Assembly (NCBI RefSeq): GCF_000745185.1
Contig: NZ_JQNJ01000001.1
Coordinates: forward strand, 310,001-374,000
From: Muricauda sp. MAR_2010_75
GTDB lineage: Bacteria > Bacteroidota > Bacteroidia > Flavobacteriales > Flavobacteriaceae
DNA length: 64,000 nucleotides
Direction of reading: 5' to 3'
Under the pieces are notes generated by a model. It made no database searches, had not been told where the DNA came from, and saw only the letters and a program-made list of their open reading frames with translations. Of this stretch, positions 27,086-35,322 are shown in pieces (the stretch's first letter is position 1; each line of letters starts with the position of its first letter). The position numbers and the translations under genes are program-made.

Positions 27086-27594
27086 TATTGCAATAGAGCC
27101 TCAATTTGATAGCCGTTCAGTTTTCCCGCTCCATTCAAAAAGGTGAGTTCTATCAAGAAATTGCACTGCACCACTTCTCCACCTAATTTTTCCACTAATT
27201 TGCAGACAGCACTGGCCGTTCCTCCGGTTGCCAACACATCATCATGAATCAACACCTTCTCCCCTTTCTTTATGGCATCGGTATGAATTTCCAAAATTTC
27301 AGAACCATATTCCAGTTCATAGGCCTCGGAAACCGTTTTATGCGGCAATTTTCCCTTTTTACGCACAGGAACAAAACCCGCGTTGAGTCGTTCCGCTAGC
27401 ATTGGGGCAAAAATAAAACCCCTACTATCCACACCCACCACCTTATCAATTTTCATATTTGTGGTAAAACCTAATAGGGCATCGCAAGCTTTTTTGAGGG
27501 CTTCGGGATTATTTAAAAGCGGAGTTATGTCCTTAAAGATTACCCCTTGCTTTGGAAAGTCTTCTATATCACGGACGTAGGCAGCAAAATCCAT
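27082..27594 (-). CDS. apt: Adenine phosphoribosyltransferase
   Basis: Purine salvage: adenine plus PRPP to AMP. From the ATG of MDFAAYVRDIEDFPKQG it has 170 residues, the family length. Motifs: GVIFKDITPLL, DSRGFIFAPMLAERL, and the PRPP loop VLIHDDVLATGGTASA. The open frame upstream of this ATG runs back towards the tRNA promoter region and is not used. Confidence 0.95.
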   Translation of the reverse strand: MDFAAYVRDIEDFPKQGVIFKDITPLLNNPEALKKACDALLGFTTNMKIDKVVGVDSRGFIFAPMLAERLNAGFVPVRKKGKLPHKTVSEAYELEYGSEILEIHTDAIKKGEKVLIHDDVLATGGTASAVCKLVEKLGGEVVQCNFLIELTFLNGAGKLNGYQIEALLQY

Positions 27595-27660
27595 ATATAT
27601 TTTTAGATGAGGTGGTTTTGTAGTAAAGGTAAAAAGAAATATATTTGCACCCCTGTTAAA

Positions 27661-27734
27661 GGCCGCGTGGCGCAACTGAATAGCGCATCTGATTACGGCT
27701 CAGAAGGTTGCAGGTTTGAATCCTGCCGCGGTCA
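27661..27734 (+). tRNA. tRNA-Arg (anticodon ACG)
   Basis: Cloverleaf can be folded: acceptor GGCCGCG with CGCGGTC (one G-T pair), D-stem GCGC/GCGC, anticodon stem TCTGA/TCAGA with loop TTACGGC (anticodon ACG at 27695-27697), T-arm GCAGG-TTTGAAT-CCTGC, discriminator A. CCA is not encoded. Its 3' half is the probable attachment site of the mobile element to the right. Confidence 0.93.
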
Positions 27735-29304
27735 CTAAAGGGGATTTTCTACAGATCGAGTGGAAGTCCCCTTTTCCTTTACCCTTCAAATCCCCTGTAA
27801 ACAAAGAGATTGCGCCAAAAATCTCATTGACCCGAAAAGTTCGAACTTGCTTGTTTTTGAAGTCATACCCAATCCCGTCTGGGAACACCATATATTGTAT
27901 GGACCTTTTTGTTTCCAGATCCCCTAACTTCCACAATGATGGCAGGTTACAGGCATAACCAAGTGCCAATTTTACGGACTTTTTGAGGTTCGAACTATTT
28001 ATTCCCCCATTTTCCAATTTCATCTCCAGTTCCCTTTGCTCGGCTTTCAGTTCCGGCATGAAAAGGTCGTACTGGGACTTTGTGATCTCGTTCAGCATGA
28101 CATATCTTCTCTCCAATGTGTCCATCCTTTCTTTAAGTTGGCCGAGTTCTTTGGTCAACCGCTTTTGATCCTCAAGTGCCTCTTGGTTTTTATCGATCAA
28201 GGTATCGTGTATGATATCGGTCAAAGGCTCGATATACTTTTTGTCGGCCAGTGTAAACCTCCCCAATACATTCAGGAACTCTTTATGGAGCTTATTGGCA
28301 CTTCTGTTCTCCTTGCTGCCCTTACGCCTGTTCTTGTAATAGTACAGGCCCTTTTTCTTGACTATATATCCAGTGTAGGGTGTTCCACAGACCGAAGATC
28401 TGACAAACATCTTCAACGGCAGGTTTTCGTCATCGAACGAATATTTCTTCGGTGGTTCACCTGCATGGAGCAGATTGTGGATCTTAAGAAACATTTCTTT
28501 CGATATCAGGGCCTCGTGTTTCCCTTGGATCACTTCACCTGGAATAAGACTGTTCACGATAAGGCCACAATAGAACGGGTTCCTGAAAAGGTCCGTCAAT
28601 CTTTTTGCACGTATGTCCAAGCCCTTGTCTTTAAGTCGTTTTGCAATCTCGACGTGGGACATGTTGGAATTTGCCTTCCATAAAAAAGCTTGTTTGAGCA
28701 ATTTTCCTTCCTCCGAGATCACAAAATTCGGGATCTTCCCTTTCCCGGGATTCGTATTGGTATACCCAAATGGATAGGCACCCGTCCAATGGCCCCTTCG
28801 CAGCTTCTCCCGCATTCCCGTAATGGATTTGTCCCTACGGATCTGGTTATCGAAGTGGGAGAACATATGGTACAGGTTTTCCTGGAAAGTACCCGCACTT
28901 GTGGTCACATCGATTTCCTGGGTGGCCGATATAACGGCAACTCCCTGCTTTTTTAACTGTTCGCTGATATACGCGCCGTTCGCACCCGTGCGCGAAAACC
29001 TATCGTAGGAATAGACGATGATATAGCCGATGTTCTTTCTCCTTTTGACATAGCTGAGCATCCTTTGGAACTCCCTGCGCTCATCGCTCTTGGCAGATTC
29101 ATAGGTTCCCCCAAAATATTCCAATACCTCCAATTCTTTTCGAATTGCATATTCCTGGCAATATTTGAGTTGGGTGCTGAGACTGGCATTGTTGTCAAAT
29201 TGCTCCTTACTGGAAACACGGGTGTAGATAACGGCCGTATTGTTCTTTCCTATGATCCTTCCCTTTTCCTTTTTCGCAAATTGACTGAATACCTCTAAGT
29301 TCAT
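27700..29304 (-). CDS. Large serine recombinase (integrase)
   Basis: A 534-residue site-specific recombinase. The resolvase domain opens with AVIYTRVSSKEQFDN (catalytic Ser in the VSS motif) and YIIVYSYDRFSRTGANG. The recombinase domain (GYTNTNPGKGKIPNF, LIVNSLIPGEVIQGKHEAL) follows, then a zinc-ribbon-like part with only one clear Cys (VCGTPYTG) and a coiled coil around 395-440. I start it at MNLEVFSQF, whose ATG overlaps the stop of the 57-residue gene (ATGA). The last ~11 codons and the stop lie inside the tRNA-Arg gene in antisense. Confidence 0.9.
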   Translation of the reverse strand: MNLEVFSQFAKKEKGRIIGKNNTAVIYTRVSSKEQFDNNASLSTQLKYCQEYAIRKELEVLEYFGGTYESAKSDERREFQRMLSYVKRRKNIGYIIVYSYDRFSRTGANGAYISEQLKKQGVAVISATQEIDVTTSAGTFQENLYHMFSHFDNQIRRDKSITGMREKLRRGHWTGAYPFGYTNTNPGKGKIPNFVISEEGKLLKQAFLWKANSNMSHVEIAKRLKDKGLDIRAKRLTDLFRNPFYCGLIVNSLIPGEVIQGKHEALISKEMFLKIHNLLHAGEPPKKYSFDDENLPLKMFVRSSVCGTPYTGYIVKKKGLYYYKNRRKGSKENRSANKLHKEFLNVLGRFTLADKKYIEPLTDIIHDTLIDKNQEALEDQKRLTKELGQLKERMDTLERRYVMLNEITKSQYDLFMPELKAEQRELEMKLENGGINSSNLKKSVKLALGYACNLPSLWKLGDLETKRSIQYMVFPDGIGYDFKNKQVRTFRVNEIFGAISLFTGDLKGKGKGDFHSICRKSPLVTAAGFKPATF

Positions 29305-29474
29305 ATGTTCCCTTTTTGGACATGGCGGCAAACTATGTCGGCGAGTTCCTGGAGTTGTTCCACGATCTTTTTCGCTTCTTTCTCCGGGCAGTCCTCAAAA
29401 CCTTTATATGTTCTGAGCCATGTACTGTTGAATGTTCTGTTTTTCCGCTTTAGCTCGATTATCGGGTTTGACAT
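29301..29474 (-). CDS. Small basic protein translationally coupled to the recombinase
   Basis: A 57-residue ORF starting MSNPIIELKRKNRTFNSTW and ending in HVQKGNI. Its TGA overlaps the recombinase ATG as ATGA. The length, the charged helix CPEKEAKKIVEQLQELADIV and the coupling suggest a recombination directionality factor or recombinase partner, but there is no recognisable HTH, so this is a guess. Confidence 0.55.
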   Translation of the reverse strand: MSNPIIELKRKNRTFNSTWLRTYKGFEDCPEKEAKKIVEQLQELADIVCRHVQKGNI

Positions 29475-29608
29475 TTCCTATAAATAGCAATAGCTCCTGA
29501 ATCTTGAAGGTCACTACCGTATTTGTAAAGCAGGCTTTAATTTACCTTTTTTAATCGATCCGGTCCCTTGTGGGACCATTGTTTTATTCCATACTTATGG
29601 GTTGTCGG

Positions 29609-29899
29609 TCAACAACTTTTGGTTTTTGCGACAGGGTCGATCTTTTTTCTAAAGATCCTGTTCACACAGACGATCTTACCATTACTTTGTTTGATTTCCA
29701 GATTTTGAAAATCATGTTGTTTCAACATATCGATGATACGTTCCCCTGTGTCCAATCGTTCCAGACCTTCAATGGCATCGACCTCCCCGTTCTTGATGAT
29801 CACTTTGATGGACAGGAACCTTTTGCTGCGTACCATCTCCAATACCTGGATCTCGGAAGGGGACAATCCTGAATGTTCCTGCTTATTGTTATCTTTCAT
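29609..29899 (-). CDS. Unknown protein of the mobilizable element (96 residues)
   Basis: A 96-residue soluble protein: a helical start (GLSPSEIQVLEMVRSKRF), then alternating strands (SIKVIIKNGEVDAIEGLE, NLEIKQSNGKIVCVNRIFRKK). It may be a small alpha/beta DNA-binding protein. It lies between the relaxase and recombinase genes on the same strand, 11 bases after the relaxase stop. No family recognised. Confidence 0.6.
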   Translation of the reverse strand: MKDNNKQEHSGLSPSEIQVLEMVRSKRFLSIKVIIKNGEVDAIEGLERLDTGERIIDMLKQHDFQNLEIKQSNGKIVCVNRIFRKKIDPVAKTKSC

Positions 29900-29910
29900 A
29901 AGTTCATGTT

Positions 29911-30960
29911 CTACAGGCCCAGCCCTTTCCTTTTCTTCTTTCTTTTGGACTTTTTCCTCGCACCATGGTCATTGAGTTCCAGTTTAAAGGGAGTCCAATC
30001 CGTTTCATTTGCCAAAGGCCCGGTCATTCCATTTCCCTCAATTTCTCCCACATGACCTTTTGATTGTTGAGTAGGATCTTCAGTGCCTTTTGCAACTCCC
30101 TCACTTCTTGGCTCAGGTTTGATTGTCGTTCCAAGGTTTCCTTTGCCAGCTCTATCAGTTCCCCGTTCTTTTCCATTAGTCGATAGTATAACTGTACGGT
30201 CTCTGTCTTGCTCATGATCGATTTGTTTTACGATACTGTTCCATGAATATTTTTTGCCGAGCGTACTGCCTTTGTACACTATGCCTTGATAGTTGAACGA
30301 TATGCCCGAGACCCTGCCCGTGGTCTTGCTTATGTTGAATCTTGGCGAGATATTTTGCTCTTGTAGCAACTTGATAAATTCTGTTGTGTCCGTTGCCCTT
30401 GAAATTGTCGAACCGATCCTCTCCTGAAGTATCAGTTTGATGGGTAAGCTGCCCGTTCTTAGGGTTTTCTCGATTTCTCTTTGGTCAAGTGATTTTGTTG
30501 CACTGGCTTTTGTTGAAATTTGGGTCAGTCCATATTTCCTCTCCAGATCATTGATCACTTCCCGGCTCCTTCTTTTAATGTTGCTGTCACTTACCAATCT
30601 GCTCGAATACCTGACCCTGTTGGCCACTATATGGATATGTTCGTGCTTTGTGTCCGTATGACGGTACATAATGAACTGGTTGTTATCGAAACCCATTTTC
30701 ATCAGATAGTCGCATCCCAATGAAGCAAATTCTTTATCGTCCAATTGGTCAGAGTAGGGCAGGTTCAAGGAAACATGGAATACCACATTCCCAAGTCCCG
30801 GACGCAAATGCCTGATCAAATTGAATTCCTGTGCCATGTTTACCGCTGTGGATTGTTCGATATTGGAATCGATCACATGTCCTACACCTTCGCTCACCTT
30901 CTTTTCATTGTAGGCAAGAACACCGTAAAAATCCTTTCCTATGGCTATCTTACCTATCAT
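29911..30960 (-). CDS. Relaxase/mobilization nuclease
   Basis: A 349-residue MOB relaxase that would nick oriT and lead DNA transfer. The three-histidine metal motif is HEHIHIVANRVRY near residue 105, preceded by GNVVFHVSLNLP and the catalytic-region KDFYGVLAYNEKKV, in which Tyr is the likely nucleophile. The C-terminal ~100 residues are highly charged and low in complexity (KKSKRKKKRKG end), which is where a second reading frame is open. It overlaps mobC by 11 bases. Confidence 0.85.
   Translation of the reverse strand: MIGKIAIGKDFYGVLAYNEKKVSEGVGHVIDSNIEQSTAVNMAQEFNLIRHLRPGLGNVVFHVSLNLPYSDQLDDKEFASLGCDYLMKMGFDNNQFIMYRHTDTKHEHIHIVANRVRYSSRLVSDSNIKRRSREVINDLERKYGLTQISTKASATKSLDQREIEKTLRTGSLPIKLILQERIGSTISRATDTTEFIKLLQEQNISPRFNISKTTGRVSGISFNYQGIVYKGSTLGKKYSWNSIVKQIDHEQDRDRTVILSTNGKERGTDRAGKGNLGTTIKPEPRSEGVAKGTEDPTQQSKGHVGEIEGNGMTGPLANETDWTPFKLELNDHGARKKSKRKKKRKGLGL
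30024..30215 (-). CDS. Possible coiled-coil protein nested in the relaxase gene
   Basis: A second frame within the relaxase tail encodes 63 residues, MSKTETVQLYYRLMEKNGEL onward, with a clean heptad pattern (LIELAKETLERQSNLSQEV, LQKALKILLNNQ) and end WEKLREME. This looks more protein-like than the relaxase frame over the same bases. The ATG is preceded by AAAACAAAT, similar to other leaders here. It could be a genuine overlapping gene. Confidence 0.45.
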   Translation of the reverse strand: MSKTETVQLYYRLMEKNGELIELAKETLERQSNLSQEVRELQKALKILLNNQKVMWEKLREME

Positions 30961-31297
30961 TGTTGGTGATATTTGATTTGAGCTGTTGCAACAACATTTT
31001 TACCTCCTCCAATTGTTTATGAATGCTGAAAGGGTCACGGATACCTGAGTTCGAGACCCTGGCAAGTTGGTTCAGGTTGTTTCCCACCCTGCTCAGCTCG
31101 ACAAAAAGTTTCCGGTCCATTGGATTTACCTTTTTGGTTGGCAGGGATTTTCCAGTACATTTTCTCCGGATATATTCGGCCGTGGACAATCCGACTGTCT
31201 CCGCATTATTTGCAATGATCACGTATTCTCTTTGTGAAACCCTAAAGGCGATGACAATCGTCCTTTGTTTTGATATGTCCTTTTTAGGTCTTGCCAT
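30950..31297 (-). CDS. mobC: MobC relaxosome protein
   Basis: A 115-residue accessory protein that helps the relaxase open oriT. It has the MobC layout: a ribbon-helix-helix-like start (TIVIAFRVSQREYVIIANNA, then GLSTAEYIRRKCTGK) and the conserved VELSRVGNNLNQLARVSN with a helical end. It is the first gene of the leftward mob set, just downstream of the candidate oriT. Confidence 0.88.
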   Translation of the reverse strand: MARPKKDISKQRTIVIAFRVSQREYVIIANNAETVGLSTAEYIRRKCTGKSLPTKKVNPMDRKLFVELSRVGNNLNQLARVSNSGIRDPFSIHKQLEEVKMLLQQLKSNITNNDR

Positions 31298-31327
31298 TTT
31301 CTATGGTTTTGGTATTGTTCAAAAGGT

Positions 31328-31366
31328 CACTTGTAAACGAAGTGCGCAGTTTTTGTTTACAAAAAC
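31328..31366. other. Candidate origin of transfer (oriT)
   Basis: CACTT-N7-AAGTG is an inverted repeat followed at once by CGCA, giving AAGTGCGCA, which resembles the TAAGTGCGCCCT nick region of RSF1010/pSC101-type plasmids. It is followed by a perfect 8-bp dyad GTTTTTGT-TT-ACAAAAAC at 31349-31366. The position just upstream of mobC fits. Confidence 0.45.
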
Positions 31367-31869
31367 ACAACTTGCTCCGTGACCTCCGATCAACTATACC
31401 ACAAACCTATTGTCTATTGATTGTTTACAAGGGATTTGCCGTACAGAGTTATATGTACGGTAAATTTATCCAGTGTTGGAAATAAGGAATTGGACGAAAT
31501 CACAGGGGTGAGTTTCTATGGAAAGGGAGAAAAATGGTCAATGTATGAATATACCCTTAATTTTAATCTCTTTACCAGTTGTCCAATTGTCATTTTCCAA
31601 ACTGATTTTTAAAGCCCGTTTGGGCCAATAGTGGAAAGGGAAAAAACAGAAAGGGTATGACATTGAGGAAAGGGAACTTAAAAATGGTGATTGTTCAATA
31701 ATGAGGCTTGGCACCTTATCCGCAAACAGCCTTAACATAGCAAATCATCAAGACAAATTTATTAGCGTTTTGAAAAATCCTTACCTCTATACGATGATTA
31801 CCAGTGTTCTTTTGTCCAGTTTCCTTCCTGTATATTTTACTTTAATCCTCCTTTATTTTCCTTGGAGCA

Positions 31870-31908
31870 CATGATCATTTAAATGATCATACATTTGTAC
31901 GATCGTAC
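31870..31908. repeat. Cluster of palindromes beside the IS3 element
   Basis: ATGATCATTTAAATGATCAT is a perfect 20-bp palindrome and GTACGATCGTAC a perfect 12-bp palindrome, about 6 bases apart, ending 9 bases before the left IS end. Role unknown. Confidence 0.6.
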
Positions 31909-31988
31909 AAAAAATGTGTCTCGTCCTGAAAAAAGTTGTCACTTAAAGCGGTTGATACTATAACGAGTTTACACATTTTTCAATAATC

Positions 31989-32942
31989 TTAGGTCAGGTT
32001 TACACCCAAGGTTCCCTTTGTTATCATGCAGGGGTTTGTTCCCTGATCATATTTATGTCTTTCCTTCCAATAATTTTTCCATGCCCTTGGTATCGGTCCG
32101 TGGGACATGTGGGCCGAATCGGGGGTCTGCATATTGAGACTTAGATGGGGCCTACGGCCATTGTAAGAGGAGACGATGTCCCCGAACATATCTATTGCCT
32201 CCACTTTGAGCCTTGGTCTATTGTTCTTGAGCCATTCGGTCTTCAGTATGCCGTTCACCCTTTCGGCTATTGCATTTTCCAAGGGATCCACCTTTTCTGT
32301 CATACTGATCCCGATGCCGGCACCCTTAAGGATGCTTATGTACCTGTCGCAGCAGTACTGGATGCCCCTGTCCGAATGGTGCACCGGTTTGGGACCGGTC
32401 CCATGCGGCAACTGTGATATGGCCATGTTCAGGGCGCCGATCGCACCGGAGGCCGTTAGTTTTGGGGATATGTCCCATCCTATTATCTTCCTGGAATATG
32501 CGTCCGTGACGAGCGAAAGGTACATGAATCCCTCCATCGTGTCGATATAGGTTATGTCACTGACCCAGAGCTGGTGTGGGGCATCGACCGTCATCTCCCT
32601 TGCCAGGTTGGGGTACCGCCGAAACGAATGGTGTGAATTGGTGGTCCTTGCCCTGCCTCTGGAGCGTCGCAGCAGCATCGAGTTTTCCCGCAGGAGGGCG
32701 AAGAGCGCATCCATGCCCATTGAAACCTGTTGTGGGCAGGATGGCCCGAAGATGATGCTGTGGAGCTTGCGCACGCCCACGCCGGGAAGTATGGCGCGTT
32801 CATTCTGAACCATCTCGAGCACCAACTGCTTTTCGGCAAGTGTCCTGTACTCGTATCTCAAAAACTTATAATAGGCCTGTCTCGTTTTGCCAAACAGTCC
32901 GCACAGCGTCCCAACACTTGTTTTGGGCATGGTCTCTTTCAT
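31989..32942 (-). CDS. IS3 transposase OrfB (DDE integrase)
   Basis: The catalytic part of the IS3 transposase, 317 residues from the ATG of MKETMPKTSVG. The rve integrase core supplies the DDE triad: LWVSDITYIDT, VHHSDRGIQYCC, and the Glu in DPLENAIAERVNGILK with the usual K/R spacing. Its ATG sits where an intact OrfA would end, the usual coupled or -1 frameshift layout in this family. Confidence 0.9.
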   Translation of the reverse strand: MKETMPKTSVGTLCGLFGKTRQAYYKFLRYEYRTLAEKQLVLEMVQNERAILPGVGVRKLHSIIFGPSCPQQVSMGMDALFALLRENSMLLRRSRGRARTTNSHHSFRRYPNLAREMTVDAPHQLWVSDITYIDTMEGFMYLSLVTDAYSRKIIGWDISPKLTASGAIGALNMAISQLPHGTGPKPVHHSDRGIQYCCDRYISILKGAGIGISMTEKVDPLENAIAERVNGILKTEWLKNNRPRLKVEAIDMFGDIVSSYNGRRPHLSLNMQTPDSAHMSHGPIPRAWKNYWKERHKYDQGTNPCMITKGTLGVNLT

Positions 32943-33306
32943 TTCTTGGACTGTTTGGCACCAGACTTTTTCTGATGTTGATCTTAAGGTCCCTTTCCGC
33001 AATGTCTATCATTTTGTTGGCGGCCAGATTTTTGAGCTTCTCGCTTGCCAGATCGGACTCAAGTTCCCTGATCCTGGCCAGCATCCCCTCCGGGGAGTCC
33101 GGTAGGACAGTTGAGGCCGGTTCCTTGGTGGTACCGTCGTTCGGCAGGGCCTGGTCCGGACAGAACCTTTTCACCCATTGTTGCACGGATGAAGGTGTTT
33201 TGAGACCATACAGTTTTGCCGTTGCCGCCATGCTGAGATCCGATCCCAGATAGTGGGAGGCAACCTTTCGTTTAAAATCGTCCGAATAGGAGTTTACACT
33301 TTTCAT
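32866..33306 (-). pseudogene. IS3 OrfA with altered frameshift run
   Basis: OrfA starts at MKSVNSYSDDFKRKV and has the HTH_Tnp_1 domain (LSMAATAKLYGLKTPSSVQQW) and the leucine-zipper-like helix. After KINIR the frame changes. With one more A in the run AGAAAAAGTC it would end as KKSGAKQSKK followed by TGA overlapping the OrfB ATG, a typical IS3 ending. The present five A carry it instead through a meaningless ~45-residue tail overlapping OrfB. A one-base loss at the slippery run is likely. Confidence 0.65.
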
Positions 33307-33359
33307 GATTAAATTTAAATTATTGCTTCTATCATGACAACCTATTCTAGGACAAGACA

Positions 33360-33875
33360 AGGGTTAAATGGCCCAAGAACATGATACCTACATGTAATTC
33401 AATATTAAGTGATTTGGATTATACGATTAGGAACATAGGAAATCCAAAGAGATTTCCAATCCTTTCTTCTTTCTCCCTTTCCACAAAAGAGCGCCCGACA
33501 GGGCGCCACCTTCCATGACCAAAACACAATGGTTTCTTGTAGGGAAACAACCAATTTAACGGAATGGAGAAATCTTTTTGGTAGCGGTGAGAGAATAAAT
33601 GCAAGAGGGCGATAAAGCGTCCTCTTGTTTTTATGAGTGATCCAGAGGATGTTGATATCAAATTGGGAACAAACTCACTGTTTTGTCATATTCCTATACT
33701 GTGACATTCCCACTGAATTCTATAAGGGACTGTTATTGCATTCTGCTTTGACATATTCTTTATCTGGCTTTCCTGTCAAAAAGAAGAAATAACAGAAACC
33801 CAATCGACATTACTTAAATTTTCCAATAAGTGTAATGCACATGCATATAAGTTATCACCCAAAAATCAATCTGTC
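33360..33875. other. Gene-free, hairpin-rich region
   Basis: 516 bases with no credible gene. It holds three dyads: GGAAATC-N6-GATTTCC at 33438-33457, GCGCCC-GACA-GGGCGC at 33491-33506, and a terminator-like hairpin at 33602-33632. Confidence 0.6.
33602..33632 (+). terminator. Terminator-like hairpin with no gene before it
   Basis: A 10-bp stem (CAAGAGGGCG with CGTCCTCTTG, one G-T pair), loop ATAAAG, then five T. No rightward gene ends nearby, so it may belong to a small RNA or be a relic. Confidence 0.5.
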
Positions 33876-35322
33876 CTAGTTACTGTTTGTAGTATTGTTT
33901 GTATACGGTTCGTTGGTTTCAAAAAGTGCCCTTATCTCCCTTTTTTCGGATGATTTTATATGAGTTACTGCTTTTTGGCAAAAGTCATTGAACAATGTAG
34001 GATTGTCCAGGTTACCGTTGACCCATTCTGCCAAATATCCATTGAATCCTTCAAAACCCATGGTTTGGATCAGCTTATAAAATGCCACGGCCCCTTTATT
34101 GATTTCAAGATATTCCGCTCCATCGGCATAGAGCAATGGTGGTTCTTGGTTGGGCTCGTTATTTTTGTCCTTGCCATACTTTTCCAACTTTTCTTGATAA
34201 GCTGATTACCGCTTCCCCACCTATTTCATTTTTCACATACAAGAGTCCCAACGCCTCTGGCAACCCTATTGTAAGCATATCCGCCCCTTGCACATTGGCA
34301 ATGGTCAAGTTTTTTTGCAGCCACAGTTTGGCCAATCCACTACCGATGGTTTGATAGAGATAGGCTTTTTCCTGTAAACCTTCGGTATCGGCCACCCAAC
34401 CTTCTTTTTCAGAAAGTGCAATGGTATTGGCAAAGGTATACCGATCGTCTTGCCAACGGTGTATTTCTACCAATTGAAGTTGATTGTCGACCGAATTGGC
34501 CCCAAAGTTGGTTTGCATAAAAGCAACCCCTTTTTTTAATGCTTCTTGATAGAGGTCCACATTGAACGAATGGGTGGGTTTATGCAGAATGGAATAGTCT
34601 ATATTCCCGGCCTTGCCCTTGCCAACGCTATAGTCTGATGATCCTACCTGCCAATTGAACACTTGGGGTTTCTTAATGGTATAGATGGAAGTGGTTCTAC
34701 CATCTTCAGTTTCCATTTTTTGTAAGGCTCCGGCCGTAAACGGAATTTGGCCTTCTTCGGTACTAATAATAATTTTACCTGTAACCCAATCGGCATCCGT
34801 AGCAAACACATTTTGGGTAAGGGCAAAGGCATTATCAACAGTGGCCATTCTGGAATCCAGACGTTCCAATCCCTGTTCTTGGCGTTTCCGGTTTTCCAAT
34901 AACTCCTTGTCGCTATCATATCCTTTCACAGGTAAAAAATCCTGAAGACTACCAAAACTTCCCTTTTTGGTCAAATCTGCCTGAAAATCGCTCTGCACAA
35001 AACCGACATATTGTTTGCTCCCTACCAAGGAAAGCTGCAACACGCTATCTTTTTGTAAGGTAGACGGGATTGGATAGGCGGTCAGGTTTTGCTCGACATC
35101 CCCTTTTCCCATGGTCAATTCTTGTCCGTTCAGCTTCACATTGGATAATTGGACAAAATCCTTGGTATTGAAAAACAAGGTATCTGCCCCCTTTTCGTTG
35201 TTCAATGTGATATCAGCAGTAAATTCTGCCCTTCTTTTTGAAGGAAATAGATCCAATTTTACATCGATTGTTTCATATTTGGGCTGTGGTTTGGTTTCCA
35301 GATACTTGTATTTTATCTCGTA
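33876..35322 (-). pseudogene. M1-like (inactive peptidase) half of a broken ABC permease/M1 fusion gene
   Basis: Continues in frame directly after the amber stop of the permease half: YEIKYKYLETKPQPKYE, then DVKLDLFPSKRRAEF, with no start codon at the join. It carries the M1-peptidase-like beta domain and a helical domain. The zinc motif is lost: where HExxH should stand the sequence reads YQTIGSGLAKLWL. Near 34204 a one-base insertion shifts the frame; AYQEKLEKYGKDKNNEP and the true C-terminus continue in the next frame to 33876. Two lesions mark it as a pseudogene. Confidence 0.8.

Larger units (their letters stand above)
31298..31916. other. Non-coding region upstream of mobC
   Basis: About 620 bases between mobC and the IS3 element without a credible gene. 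The first 70 bases hold the candidate oriT. Near 31870-31908 there is a set of ATGATCAT- and CGATCGTAC-type palindromes (ATGATCATTTAAATGATCAT; GTACGATCGTAC), which may be regulatory sites or an IS target. Confidence 0.5.
31917..33359 (-). mobile_element. IS3-family insertion sequence
   Basis: 1443 bases bounded by imperfect inverted repeats: TGTCTCGTCCTGAAAAAAG at the left and, read from the right end, TGTCTTGTCCTAGAATAGG, both followed by TTGTCA. The two orf frames lie between. No clear target duplication (ATG on the left, AGG on the right), so it may have rearranged after insertion. Confidence 0.85.
27661..33870. mobile_element. Mobilizable integrative element next to tRNA-Arg (right end uncertain)
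   Basis: Large serine recombinase, small accessory ORFs, relaxase, MobC and an oriT-like site are compactly packed on the minus strand, directly abutting a tRNA gene, with an IS3 copy at the far side. There are no type IV secretion genes, so transfer would need a helper. A copy of the tRNA 3' end (attR) was not found by eye in the window. The right limit given is only where recognisable element-like sequence stops. Confidence 0.6.

Noticed and set aside
29562..29577. GGTCCC-TTGT-GGGACC hairpin as a terminator
   Set aside because: Perfect 6-bp stem but no adequate T run directly after it on either strand; left as an unexplained dyad between the 57- and 96-residue genes.
31914..33362. Three-base target duplication around the IS3 element
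   Set aside because: The flanking triplets ATG and AGG differ; no shift of the ends by a few bases gives a match.
33419..33661. An 80-codon leftward open frame between the IS3 element and the ABC relic
   Set aside because: Its sequence is basic and low in helix or strand pattern, it runs through two strong hairpins, and there is no promoter or neighbour support.
33360..33875. attR copy of the tRNA-Arg 3' end at the right end of the mobilizable element
   Set aside because: No stretch matching the tRNA 3' half was found by eye here or elsewhere in the window.
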